Shown piece after piece: positions 43,951-54,299 of a DNA stretch of 64,000 bases (positions are counted from its first letter, which is position 1; each line of letters opens with the position of its first letter). The translations under genes were made by a program, and so were the position numbers. The stretch is from the NCBI GenBank assembly GCA_014058105.1, contig JACGCM010001659.1, forward strand, positions 5,515,001 to 5,579,000. The letters are read 5' to 3'. A model generated the notes under the pieces. That model made no database searches, was not told where the DNA came from, and saw nothing but the letters and a program-made list of their open reading frames with translations. Origin of the DNA: Kingdonia uniflora (lineage: Eukaryota; Streptophyta; Magnoliopsida; Ranunculales; Circaeasteraceae).

Positions 43951-44279
43951 AAGACTGATTTTTTAATTTTATTTTAATTTTATTTATTTATTATTTATTC
44001 ATCATGCATCCATTCATATCATTATTCTTCATCATGCATCTTTACTTTTTGCATCTGCATCTTATTCTCTTATCAGGGTTTTATTCCTTTATGTGTTTCT
44101 GTGGGTTCGGTGGTTGTTTGGCGGAGAAGGTGTATTGTGGTTCCGGGGAGCCCGTAGTTGGCTTGGAATTTTGTTATTGTTGTTGTGCTTGTGTGTGGTG
44201 CGATCCGGGAAAGATCCGTGGTCTTTTCCTGAGTTTTCATTAGTTTTACTTGGAAAGGAATTGTTTGAGTGTTCTGGGT

Positions 44280-44640
44280 ACTTTCTGTCCCATTCTATTC
44301 GAAGAGACCTTGCTTCTGTTCAAATACATCCTTACCTGTTTCATTCTGCTTGTGCATGATTCTTTCTGTTTGAATATATTTCCATCTGCTTCGTTTTATT
44401 TGAACAAATTCACTCTTGTTCGAATACATTCCTTCCTGTTTCTTTCTGTTCGAATAGATGTCTGTTTTATGGATTTTCACCAGTTCCAGTTCTATTCGAA
44501 CAACATTTTTTCTGTTGGAATAGAATCTTTTATGCTTTATTTTATTCAAACAATATCTTTTCTGTTCGAATAGACTTCTTCTTGTCTCTTTTTGTTCGAA
44601 TAGAAATGTATTCTATTCGAACAGAGGCGTGTTTGGCAGA
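44280..44640. repeat. Array of TTCGAATA-type motifs
   Basis: About eleven copies of (C)TGTTYGAATA / TATTCGAACA words, many containing the palindrome TTCGAA, spaced 20-45 bp with CTTTYTG spacers. One pair is inverted (TGTTCGAATAG...CTATTCGAACA near 44595-44627). A similar array lies at 48955-49115. Confidence 0.75.
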
Positions 44641-44699
44641 CCAGATTGGGTCTTTCTTCGCAATTCTTGGCTGTGGGATTGCCTCGAGTGGAGTGTGGG

Positions 44700-46820
44700 A
44701 TCTTAGGGTTTTAATTACCCATTTCCTTTTCATTTTCTCTCTCACTCATCACTCTCTCACTCATTCTCTAAATTGGAATCTTCTGCTCTCTCGCTCCTCG
44801 GTTACGATCAATTGTTAGGATTGACCTCGCCATTTCCTTGGTGAGTAGTTCCCCTATCTCCTTTCCTTGTATTTGAATTGATTGTGGCTGTGGTGGAATC
44901 CTATGATTTAGGGTTTGTGGTGTTGGGTTGATTGTATCTCTTCCAGGTGTTGGATTGTTGGCGTTGGTGTGATTGTTGTTGGTTATGGAGGTTGAGGTTG
45001 GATTAACCTATGGATTGGCAGATTTACGGGTTATCCTTTATCAGGCGAGTGTCCCTTCACTGTTAAATTCCAATACTAGTTAACCTGTGTTAGTTAGAGC
45101 ATGCATTTGGCATTGAGGTGTTTGTGATTGGTTTTAAACTATATTGTTTGGTCTGTCGTAGTTGTTAACTCAACATTGCTGTTTCCTATGGTTGGGCATG
45201 TAGGGCGTGTTTCCCTTTTGTCTTTTAGGAAGTTGTACATTTTAAGGCATTCTCATGGGTTGTCCTTGACTGTTGTGTTCTAGTCTTATAGAGACTGATG
45301 ATTGTCGGATGTTGTGACTGGTTAATTAGTCACTGTTTACATCTGTGTTAGGATTGTTGGCCATCCTCAGAGGCAGGTGGTTATCCTACGTGTGTGCTAG
45401 CCAGGTTGTGGCTGTTAGGTTAGGATTATTTGCCCTTCTCTCTGGTAGGGGTTATCCTATGTGTGTTGGCCGGGTTTGGTGGCTGTGGTGTTTTGATCCT
45501 TGGGATCCATTTTCTTCAATGGGTTTTGTATTCTTTTAACTTAACGGGGTCGGATACATAACAAAGCTCTACATCGGCTGACCCTCGATAGGACCTAGAA
45601 TTTCTACATCGGGTTAAAATAAGTAGGTGAAGTTATGGTTGGACACTATCATATCTATTACCCTTCGGGAGTGTGGGATGGTATGAAACAGTTTCCTTAG
45701 GTACCAGTCTTATCCTTCATGAGGTTAAAATTCTTTGGAATAAGTGAAATAAAGTTTGGACGTTGGCTCCGTGGGTTACAAATCCCGGAACACTCTGATC
45801 AAGTGATAAATCCTAAGCGTTGTCGAGCTTGTAAACTAATCGTACCCATTGTATCCAACTGAGATCTCGTTAAGGTTATTATGCATTAGCGGCTGATCAG
45901 CCCAATACTTTGAACTATAGGGTCTAGTTCTTGGTTTCATCATATCATAAAACATTCATATTAGGGCTTTAGTTTATCATATCATATCATCCATCATTTG
46001 GGATAATTATGGGATTATCCTAGACCATCATGTCGCATCTCATTAATAGCATATCATCATCATTACAACAAATTCTGCATATCTCTATTCCTCATATCTC
46101 CTATTCCTATTCCTCTTCCTATTCCTCTTGCACTTTATTTATGCACTTATATATTAACTGTCCTTTTAACATCTTATATCTCATTCATCTCTCCTTTTTC
46201 TCTGCACCCGTTATATTAGTATGTTGTTTAGCCTTGTTGGGCATTAGTGAGCCATGGTTTTGCTCACTCTCGCTTTGTTTCCCCCTTTAAGAGGTGGAGT
46301 AGTTGCAGAGTTGGCTGAGAGTCTCAGCTGTTGGTTTCTGTGTTACAGTTGTTGTTCCTGCTCCAGTTTTAGTATTTTCTTGCATGTTCTCAGCTTTTGA
46401 CGTTTTATAATATTCGAGACATTGTATTTACATTTTCAGTTGATGTATATATATCTTTGCTTCTGCTTTATTTCCTTTTACTCTGATGATATTGTTATAG
46501 TCAATGACTGAGCCTAAACTTGTCTACGGTGTTGCAGTTGCTGTTCCTGCTCCAGTTTTAGTATTTTCTTGTATGTTCTCATCTTTTGACGCTGTATAAT
46601 ATTCGAGACATTATATTTACATTTTCAGTTGATGTATATATATCATTGATTCTGCTTTATTTTCTTTTACTCTGATGATATTGCTATAGTCAGTGACTAA
46701 GCCTGAACTTGTCTATGGATCGGTCGCTTGTGGGGGCGAATCGGTTAGATTTCCCGACCTGCACATCCTGAATGATAGTAATTGATATAGCTACCGATTA
46801 TTGGATTTTAGGGCGTGACA
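44700..46820 (-). repeat. TGTCACGCC repeat, copy B (inverted)
   Basis: Ends on the plus strand with GGGCGTGACA at 46820, so on the minus strand it starts TGTCACGCCC. It shares blocks with copy A in reverse orientation: GGAGTGTGGGATGGTAT at 45668, GAACACTCTGATCAAGTGAT at 45788, GTGAGCCATGG with GCTCACTC near 46245. Near 46330-46440 and 46530-46640 two tandem copies of about 200 bp are seen (GTTGCTGTTCCTGCTCCAG...TTGATGTATATATATC). The left end may reach about 43950. Confidence 0.55.
46335..46700. repeat. Direct duplication of about 200 bp
   Basis: GTTGTTCCTGCTCCAGTTTT... to ...CTCTGATGATATTG occurs twice in a row with a few changes (starts near 46340 and 46540), inside copy B of the TGTCACGCC repeat. 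Confidence 0.8.
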
Positions 46821-48950
46821 CCCAAGCCCATGATCCAAACAAAGTTTTAAACCCATATTTTCAGCCTGCCCCCGCCCAACATATAGAATAAATGACCAAG
46901 GTTTTATCAAGGAAACAAACTACTCTTCCAAGCAATGTGAGACTAAAGAAATTACATAGAGGTTTTTGAAGATATAAAACTCAACACTTGGAAACTTAGT
47001 TGGTTCCGTCCGTGGGTAGCTTAAGTAGACATGCAAGTACAAAATATTCGCCAACTAAAGAAAATAATAAAATTAAAGTTAAAAGTAAGGGAGTTTTAAA
47101 TATAGAAAGTTACAAAATAGTATACTAATTAAGCTGATGCGATGAAACTAGATTTTCATTTCACACAAACACTTATCTGAATAATATCCATCGAGGGGGA
47201 GTAGTAGATAGAAAAATTTGTAGGTCTTGTTTTGTCTGGGGGGGGGGGGGGGGGGGGGGGGGTTGCTAGAAAATTTTGTAGGTTTTGTTTTGTCCACTGG
47301 TCTTGTGCCCTTGTATTAAAACAAAAAAGGGTTTTAAAAAGTTGATATAAATAGAAAATATTAATATAAAAAACTTATGTTGAATACAAATTGTCCTCAC
47401 TTGAATTCTTCTCCACCAATAGTAAATGTAGTACTATATATTTCCACTTTATCGACAATGCATAACAACAAAAGATCATGTATATGAGATTCACCTATTA
47501 TTAATCAAGACTGATCGCAGGAGGTTTTCTTTGTGCAAAAGATGGGTGCGAAAAGGCTTTCCTAACGTTAGCTGTATCCGTCAAAATTAGGCACACTCTG
47601 ACCAAATTAACCCTTAAAATTTACTTTTTTGCTAAAAAAAAACTTGAGGGTAAAACGATATTTTTTTTCATTTTTCAGATCTCTCCCCGATTTCTCTCTT
47701 CTTTCATTATTTGTATAGATTTATCGGATAAGATCCATTTAAGGTTTTTAGAATGAACTCGATATTCTCTCTCTCATACTTGATCTAAACTTAAGGTTTT
47801 TGATGGCTTATAAACCTTTATCGGAAACCTAAACTTTGATTTGCAAGTTCAATTTCTGATCGTGTTCAATAATTTATGCTTTGATTTTGTTTAATTGGGG
47901 ATTTTCATAGATTTGGAGGTTGTCTAAGAAGATGTTGAGATTGTTTCATAAGATTCAAAATGTGGGTTGTGGATATTCGAATGTTTAAACCTCAATGGTC
48001 AAGTGGTTGATTTTAGTTTAATTAATTCCATTATTGTTTTCTAATAAGATTTGAAAGGAGGGTTAGTGATACTTGGTTTTACTTGAATCACGGTATCCAC
48101 ATAATCACAACCCTCAATTTAAGTTAAAAGAAATTGGGGTTTGCGTCCGCTGAAAGTACTCCATCTTGAGTAGGAATTGAGTTCTTGTATTTAGTTACAA
48201 TTAATATCAAAGGTTTTGGTTTGTTATTTTAATTTGATTCTTTCTTGGTTAATGAGGATCTAGATGAGGACAAACAACTCAAAGGCAAAGGCAAGCGAAA
48301 TGCAATAAGTCCAAGAGCTCACATGTGAAGCAAAAGTCTTGAACATTAGTATCCATTGCTTGCTTATAACATCTTGGAGGATACATTTAATATCCATGGA
48401 TTCTTTTTTGTAAATCTTCTCTCTAACTCGTTCCCTTCCTGCTAGACTGAAATGTTTTGTTGTATACATACTATAATCGATGGCTCAATGTTTGGTGATG
48501 TTTTATAACCATAATTTGTTTATTTTTTCTTTTTTCGCAAGCTTCAGGTCTGAGTATCTAAGATTAGTTTATCTTAGATTAAAGTTTTGTACTTAGCAGA
48601 GATTTAATCGGACTTTATGGGATAAGTTAAACTTGGGTAAGTTTGTTTTGGGTGGGGTTTTATGGTATTTATTGTGGTGGTGGTATGACTACAAGATGCC
48701 TTTAAAAGCGAACCACAATCCTTTTGGCCCAATCTACGCCGAAATATGTAAAATGTTCATATTTGGTATCGGTTTAATTTTATGTCTAGAATAAGTGTCG
48801 GCACTATCTCATGGTTATTTATCGTCATAGAGTATACGTGAAACGACTATAGCTTGACTAACACTGAATATGTATGTTGGTTTTGTACCTCTTTACTAAA
48901 ATACTCTAGCCTATTAGTATTTTACAAAAGTTTAAAAGTATTTTGTTGTT
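46821..48950. other. Intergenic, no gene seen, holds poly-G tract
   Basis: AT-rich sequence without coding features apart from chance ORFs. It includes the 25-nt poly-G tract at 47238 and a leader-like CT-rich stretch near 47690-47720. Confidence 0.4.
47238..47262 (+). repeat. Poly-G tract, 25 nt
   Basis: Uninterrupted run of 25 G. It is flanked on both sides by near copies of TTTGTAGGTYTTGTTTTGTC (about 47216-47236 and 47274-47294), so it may have arisen inside a small duplication. Confidence 0.9.
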
Positions 48951-48954
48951 TTTG

Positions 48955-49115
48955 ATGTTTGAACAAACTTTTGTTTTGTTTAAATAGATTTTTGTTCTGT
49001 TCGAATAGACCTGGCTGAACTTTCTCTGTTCGAATAGACTTTAATTTATTTTGTTCGAAAAGACGTGGCATAATCCTCCCTGTTCGAATATGCTTTTGTT
49101 ATGCTCGAATAGAGT
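48955..49115. repeat. Second array of TTCGAATA-type motifs
   Basis: Contains TGTTCGAATAGACCTGG, CTGTTCGAATAGACTTT, TGTTCGAAAAGACGTGG, CTGTTCGAATATGC and GCTCGAATAGAG, the same motif as at 44280-44640. Confidence 0.75.
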
Positions 49116-50249
49116 ACGGGATTTTATATTTTTTAATAAAATGTTTATTTTCAATTTTTAATTTTATGTCTTCCAAAACTAATTTTTCTAGGGCTTGAGA
49201 TATTTGAGAGAAGCGAGAATTCAATGAAAGATTAAAAAAGAATTAAACCTTGAATTGAATCAATTATAGAATTTTCAATTTTTTTTTTAATTTGAAGAGC
49301 TTGAGGGATTTGAGCTTAAAGTGCTTTGATACGTAATCCGAAGCAAGGCGTTGCGAGAATGAAGGGTGTTGCGAGAACAGAGGATTAACTATGAGAATAG
49401 TGAGTAAAGATAGGTAACCACAGGACACGCTTATCAAGTTTGTAAGTGATTTAGATTTGTATAATTCTTTCTTCATAGTGGATTTTAGTTGTCGAGGATT
49501 TGACAATGACCAATGGGTTGCTACTACGAGAAAAGTTTCTCACGGGGTTAATATCACGTGTCTCTGTGCTTGTTGATTATTGCTTATTGCCACTAGATTA
49601 TATGATCAAATTGAATTAAGCTAGGGTTTCATTATTGGACAATTGATTTCAAGGATTATCGACCTAGCCTGTGTGACCTAATTATTCATAATTGATTAAT
49701 CTCAATGACTCTAACATTTCAATATGGAATTGAAAATAAAGGGGTATAGATCCTACTGGATTAATATGAATATCATTTTTAGGCTTTTAGAGGCACCATT
49801 TGTAGCATCATACTACTAGTGGCAATGATGTCCTTACTTCACCACTTTCAATATGGAGGTGTGAGGGTTTATGTGAAAGATATTGTTGTTAAGTTATAAT
49901 GAAAACATATAGTGTTGAAGATAAATTGACTATAATTTGTGGCGATCCACAAGGTTATTACTTCATTACAAACTGAAACGACCTCACTACAAGTGTCTTA
50001 TATCGAATAATCGAAACCTGAAAATATCAAATATATAGATATAAAAGTTTACCATTTCTCCATTATACTAAAAAGAAATATTATTGGTGTTATTTAAAAA
50101 AAATCTAGTTTCAATATATATATTTTTTACTTTATATGTAATAAAATAATATATGATGAAATCTTTATTGGGAGAGGATCTGTGGCCACCCTCCCTTATG
50201 ACACCCAATAAATCACCTCCTTAGACCCACACATCAAGATGAGATGAGT
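49116..50249. other. No gene seen
   Basis: AT-rich sequence with no supported ORF. It may belong to the 3' LTR side of the Tat element, but no LTR edge could be fixed. Confidence 0.3.
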
Positions 50250-51067
50250 GGTTGATTTCAAAATGGGGTAACCTGGTGACGTGGTTGTTACCAGGTCAAC
50301 CAGTTTTTACCAACTTGTTCTTTTTTTGGGTTTTCAACTCTCTTTCTCTCTCTCAACAATTATTTTTTACTTTTACTCTCTCTCTTTCTCCCCCTCAAGA
50401 CCAGAGTTTAAACCCTAACTACGAACCAAAGTTTCTTTAATTTTTCTCTTGCTTCTCCCTCTCCCCCCTCCCTCAAGAACCAGACAGTTCTTAGTATGCA
50501 GTGACTAAAATTGTGATCAATCTTCTGAAAATTTTAAAGTTCTTGATTTTGCTGTTCTAGTCGGAGGCACGACCTTCTCCTCTATCAATTTCAGGTTTTA
50601 TTTGGGTTTATATGATTTCACTCAAGAACAGAGTTTTTAGGGTTTCTATAATTCTACTCTTGCTTGAATTTTATACGATTTTGGGTGGTTGTTTTATTTG
50701 TGTTGGTAAAACCTATTCAAAGAATCCATACATTTACACGATTCTAAAGTAATTGTTCAGATTATTGTGTTTTGGGCGGGTGTTTTTCTGGTTTGAAATT
50801 TGGAACCATAAGTTCAGCTCTAACAAAAATTATATTCTCTGGTAGCAAATCTGTTTTAGTTATGTGCATGTTTGTTGAACTTGATGAAACTGATTAGTTA
50901 GTATGTATGCATTAGAATTTTGGCTATTTCGTTACTGCTGGATGTTGTTGTGGTTTTGCAAAATATATTTACAAAAAGAAATTGCAGTATTTGCCAAGTT
51001 ATAGTAGCTACTAACAGGCTATGCCCAGTTTATTAATCTTAGTATGTTATCGTAATGTTATAGGAAA
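50250..51067 (+). promoter_or_regulatory. CT-rich leader and first intron of the PMD gene
   Basis: 50330-50480 is rich in CTCTCTTTCTCTC and AAACCCTAACTACG words, typical of plant 5' UTRs. It is followed by about 0.5 kb of T-rich intron-like sequence ending before the ATG at 51068. Position suggests the promoter and leader of the plus-strand PMD gene. This is inference. Confidence 0.35.
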
Positions 51068-51246
51068 ATGGTGCATACGAAGTCTTTAAAAAGAGCCTTT
51101 GGTTCTTCTTTTGAAAATGAGGACAAAGCAGAGAAAAGTAGAATGAAGCTGTCTATATTGAAAAAAACTGTGGAAAAAAAAATTGTACATAAAAAGACTT
51201 AAGAGAAAATGGCAAGAAATCCGTTGCCTACAACCGAGACTAGAAG

Positions 51247-51580
51247 TGATAGTAACTATATTGCGGAAGCTATTAAACTAAATTCGAAATAAAACTCTCT
51301 CGTTTATTAATCTCTTTCAAGCTCTCCCTCTACAGATCACTCTTAAATCGCGCTAATTATATCTAGAAGGCCAAAGCCTTTTCTCACAAAAACTCACCAC
51401 CTCCTTAAACCCTAACTCCCCATCCCTATATAAAGGATGAGAATCCTTTATTCTCTCCACAAATCAAGTTCCAAACAATTATCCTACTAATTAAATAACT
51501 AAACATAAAATAAATCTAAATTATAGAAAGACTCTGCGACGTGGAGAACGACCGTTTGTAGACGACCCCACGACCTATCA
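51247..51580 (-). repeat. 3' LTR of the gag-only element
   Basis: 334 bp. Compared with the other LTR it has about 60 extra bp near its end (GACTCTGCGACGTGGAGAAC ...) and GGATGAGAATCCTTTATTCT in the middle. It ends CCCCACGACCTATCA, like the fragment at 18318. Confidence 0.9.
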
Positions 51581-51592
51581 ACTCTCCCCTGC
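51581..51592 (-). other. Polypurine tract of the gag-only element
   Basis: The minus strand reads GCAGGGGAGAGT directly before the 3' LTR. Confidence 0.75.
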
Positions 51593-51614
51593 TACGAAAA
51601 ATTTGACCACGAAT

Positions 51615-53988
51615 TTAGGGTGAATGATAGCCTTCCTCTGGTTCTGTCATCACAATCTTCACGTCATCCTCATCCCACGCTTGTTGTACCATGTCCGTCA
51701 TATGATCCCGAAACTTCTCTGTAGGCAGCGCAATGTGCTTTTTAGTATTAGGATACTCACGCCTCATGTGACCAGTCTTACCGCACCCAAAACACTGGAT
51801 TCCACTATTGTTCCCCATTGGACGTGCCCCTGCTATCGTAGTAGGCGTCGGAGTCGTGAAAACTAACGTCGTAGCTGGGATTAATGTCCTGAATTTATCC
51901 TCTGCACGTTTTGCTATTTCTACCGCCTCAGCTACTGAGTAAATGTTGACCATTGTCAACTCATCTTGTATCTTCTTAGTGAGCCCAGGTTTGAAGCTGC
52001 TAACCTTTTGTGCCTCTGTCTCCGCAGTAGCTACCCGAGAGGAAAATAAGTAAAATTCATTTGCATATTCGTCAGCATTTTTTAGTTTTTGTCTCAGTCC
52101 CTGCAAACGAGTAAAGCTGTCTTCCTCGTAAGAACGCGGAACAAAACGATTGACCAACTCTCTCCGCATTGAAGCCTAATCTGTAATGTACTCTTGACCC
52201 GAATTCTACCTCATTTTTTGAATATTGTCCCACCAGTTAAGCGCATACTCTGTTAGCTTTGTCTCTAGCAGCATTACTGATTTGGGGTCTCCGTATCGTT
52301 TGTACGTTAATATCTGATCAACTCGACTAAGCCATTCCATAAACCCGTCTGCATCAGCTTTCCCATCGAGCTCAGGTATATTTAGTTTAACATCTTGTCC
52401 AACGGTTCGTATAGCAGTAATGACAGCTGAAGCAATCTGGTCGCCCCGATTAGTATCCTGAGAACGTCGACCCCCAATACCCGAATCATTGTGAAACCCA
52501 TCACTGCGGATACTTGTCAGTGTTGATTTCGCGCCCATGCCCACGTCGTTCATGAACCGGTATATATCGATCTGTAAAACCCTGATTAATTTCTCCGTTG
52601 TCACCCCAATACCTGTGTTCTTCTCTATCCGTTCTCACAAACCCAAACCCAGATTGTCGTTGTTGATTCTGTGAGACAAACTCCCTCTATGGTACGAACC
52701 CGGTTACTGCCGTCGAAGTATTATGTAGAGTATGAGGAGAATTCGACTCGTAGCCTAGCGGTGCCGTTTGGGGTATATATCGCCCCTATTTTCTGTCAGC
52801 GGTGGCCTTAGTGCCGTTGTATTAAACGCTGCTGTTGGTTGCGTTGTCGTTGACGGTGCTGGAAAATCCCTATTACCTGATGCCACAATTGGTGTTGTTG
52901 TCGGCGCTGTCGTGGATACCGTTTCTATTATCGGTAGTGCTATCGCAGCTGTAAGTAGAGGTACCCTCATCATTGGGTCTATGGACAAGGACAGAGTTAT
53001 CGTCAGTAAGGTATTCACTGCCGTGGTCGACGACGTTGTAGAGGGACCCCTTTCTCCTTCTCCCCCGATCGCAGTCTCTCTTGGGTATGGTGAAGGGAGA
53101 TGTAATGATGATAGGTTTTCTTCATTTGGGTTTAAGTGAGTGGTGCTAGCCCGGCCCAGAAGTAAAGTTGGGTTTAAGTTAGGCAAATGGGATTGGGCTG
53201 CAGAATCTGAAGTCCCAACATGACCCACATGGGCTTGCCTTAAGTACCCCACACTTGTGCCTTGCGTGCCACTGAGCAGTGTGCCATGCCCGATGTCATC
53301 TGTGCCTGCCCCTGTACTTGCTCCTGTGCCCTGCATGTTAGTAAACAACGTGTCGTGCACACGAGGAAAATTGGCCTCCCCCTCTCTGCGATTCTGGCGA
53401 TTATAGCCTATCCCCTCGTGATCCAAAATGATCTGATCTGCCGGCCTTCCCTCCAATCGTCTAAGAATCATCGAGATTCCTTGGGTGGCGCCGGTGGTAA
53501 CGTCATTGGTTGTCGGTGTTTGGCGGTGATCTCTTACGCAATTTTCTTCGATCTCGACGAAGCTCTCGTTAATGCGGAAGTCAGCAAATTTGTCGACGCT
53601 TTCAACGTTGATTTCCAAGGAGGCAAAAGTATTGGATTGTCGAGTACCGCGTTGTTCGTTATCCGAATTTGAAATTTTAGGATAGATTTGGGGAAAAATT
53701 GTTTCTTTTTGTTGGGCTAGTTGGATTAATTCCTGTATTTCTGCTATAGCGCATAAACGCACCCATTGGTAGACCACGTCCTCTACCCCTTGTTACGTTT
53801 TCCACGTTGTCATGATCTCCCTCGCTTTGTTCTTTCTCAACACTAGGGTTATTTGTGGAGAGGGTAAGAATCACCGCCATCATAGCGTCCATCTTGTTTA
53901 CCATTAGAGTGTTAGCATCCTCGAGACTTGCTAGTCGTTCGCTTTGCGTTGGTTTCTTCGCGGCTTTCCTTCCTGAAGCTTTTTCCAT
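51615..53988 (-). pseudogene. Ty3/gypsy gag remnant
   Basis: Starts MEKASGRKAAKKPTQSERLA at 53988 with a short coiled coil. Then comes a long, low-complexity Thr/Pro/Ser linker (53777-52755) in another frame. The retrotransposon gag domain follows: KLNIPELDGKADADGFMEWL, TEYALNWWDNIQ, then VNRFVPRSYEEDSFTRLQGL and KIQDELTM. The zinc knuckle reads CFGCGKTGHMRREYP, where the last Cys is replaced by Tyr. At least three frame breaks. Family: Ty3/gypsy gag by the WW..I and RF/L.G..S.E.Y motifs. Confidence 0.85.
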
Positions 53989-54030
53989 TATAAATATCTT
54001 TGAAAAGAAAAAAAAATCCAAGAATCTTGT

Positions 54031-54045
54031 GGCTCTGAATACCAA
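54031..54045 (-). other. Primer binding site of the gag-only element
   Basis: The minus strand reads TTGGTATTCAGAGCC, two bases from the 5' LTR. It is close to the initiator-Met-tRNA type TGGTATCAGAGCC with one extra T. Confidence 0.75.
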
Positions 54046-54047
54046 TT

Positions 54048-54299
54048 TGATAGTAACTATATTGCGGAAGCTATTAAACTAAATTCTCTTGTTTATTAAT
54101 CTTTTTTAAGCTCTCTCTCTACAAATCACTCTTAAATCGCGTTAATTATATATAGAAGGCCAAAGCCTTTTCTCACAAAAACTCACCACCTCCTTAAACC
54201 CTAACTCCCCATCCCTATATAAAGCCTCAAATCAAGTTCCTAACAATTATCCTACTAATTAAATAACTAAACATAAAATAAACCCCACACAGCCTATCA
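54048..54299 (-). repeat. 5' LTR of the gag-only element
   Basis: 252 bp. Same start as the left LTR, shortened by internal deletions, ending ACACAGCCTATCA. Confidence 0.9.

Larger units (their letters stand above)
51247..54299 (-). mobile_element. Gag-only Ty3/gypsy-type LTR element with TSD
   Basis: 3053 bp on the minus strand. LTRs of 334 bp (51247-51580) and 252 bp (54048-54299) both start TGATAGTAACTATATTGCGG and end CCTATCA. A 5-bp duplication AGAAG flanks it (51242-51246 and 54300-54304). The PBS lies beside the right LTR and the polypurine tract beside the left. The 2.47-kb interior encodes only gag, with no protease, RT or integrase. It therefore depended on another element for movement. 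It is nested in the PMD gene. Confidence 0.92.

Noticed and set aside
43638..43952. Repeat proteins on both strands at the 50-bp tandem repeat
   Set aside because: The repeat unit is open in several frames. It lies in a probable LTR and has no start context or homologue that I recognise.
44295..44745. Minus-strand ORFs with repeated SNRK / QTER phrases
   Set aside because: Produced by the TTCGAATA DNA repeat read in frame, with no sign of a true protein.
43948..46826. CCCAA on both sides of copy B as a target duplication
   Set aside because: The left candidate start (GACTG) does not begin with TG, and CCCAA is a common word. Not enough to call an exact element.
52768..53139. Hydrophobic 123-codon ORF
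   Set aside because: Antisense of the Thr/Pro-rich gag linker. Val/Ala richness follows from complementing Thr/Pro codons.
53262..53672. 136-codon plus-strand ORF
   Set aside because: Opposite-strand shadow of the gag linker of the gag-only element. Its open frame follows from codon bias on the other strand.
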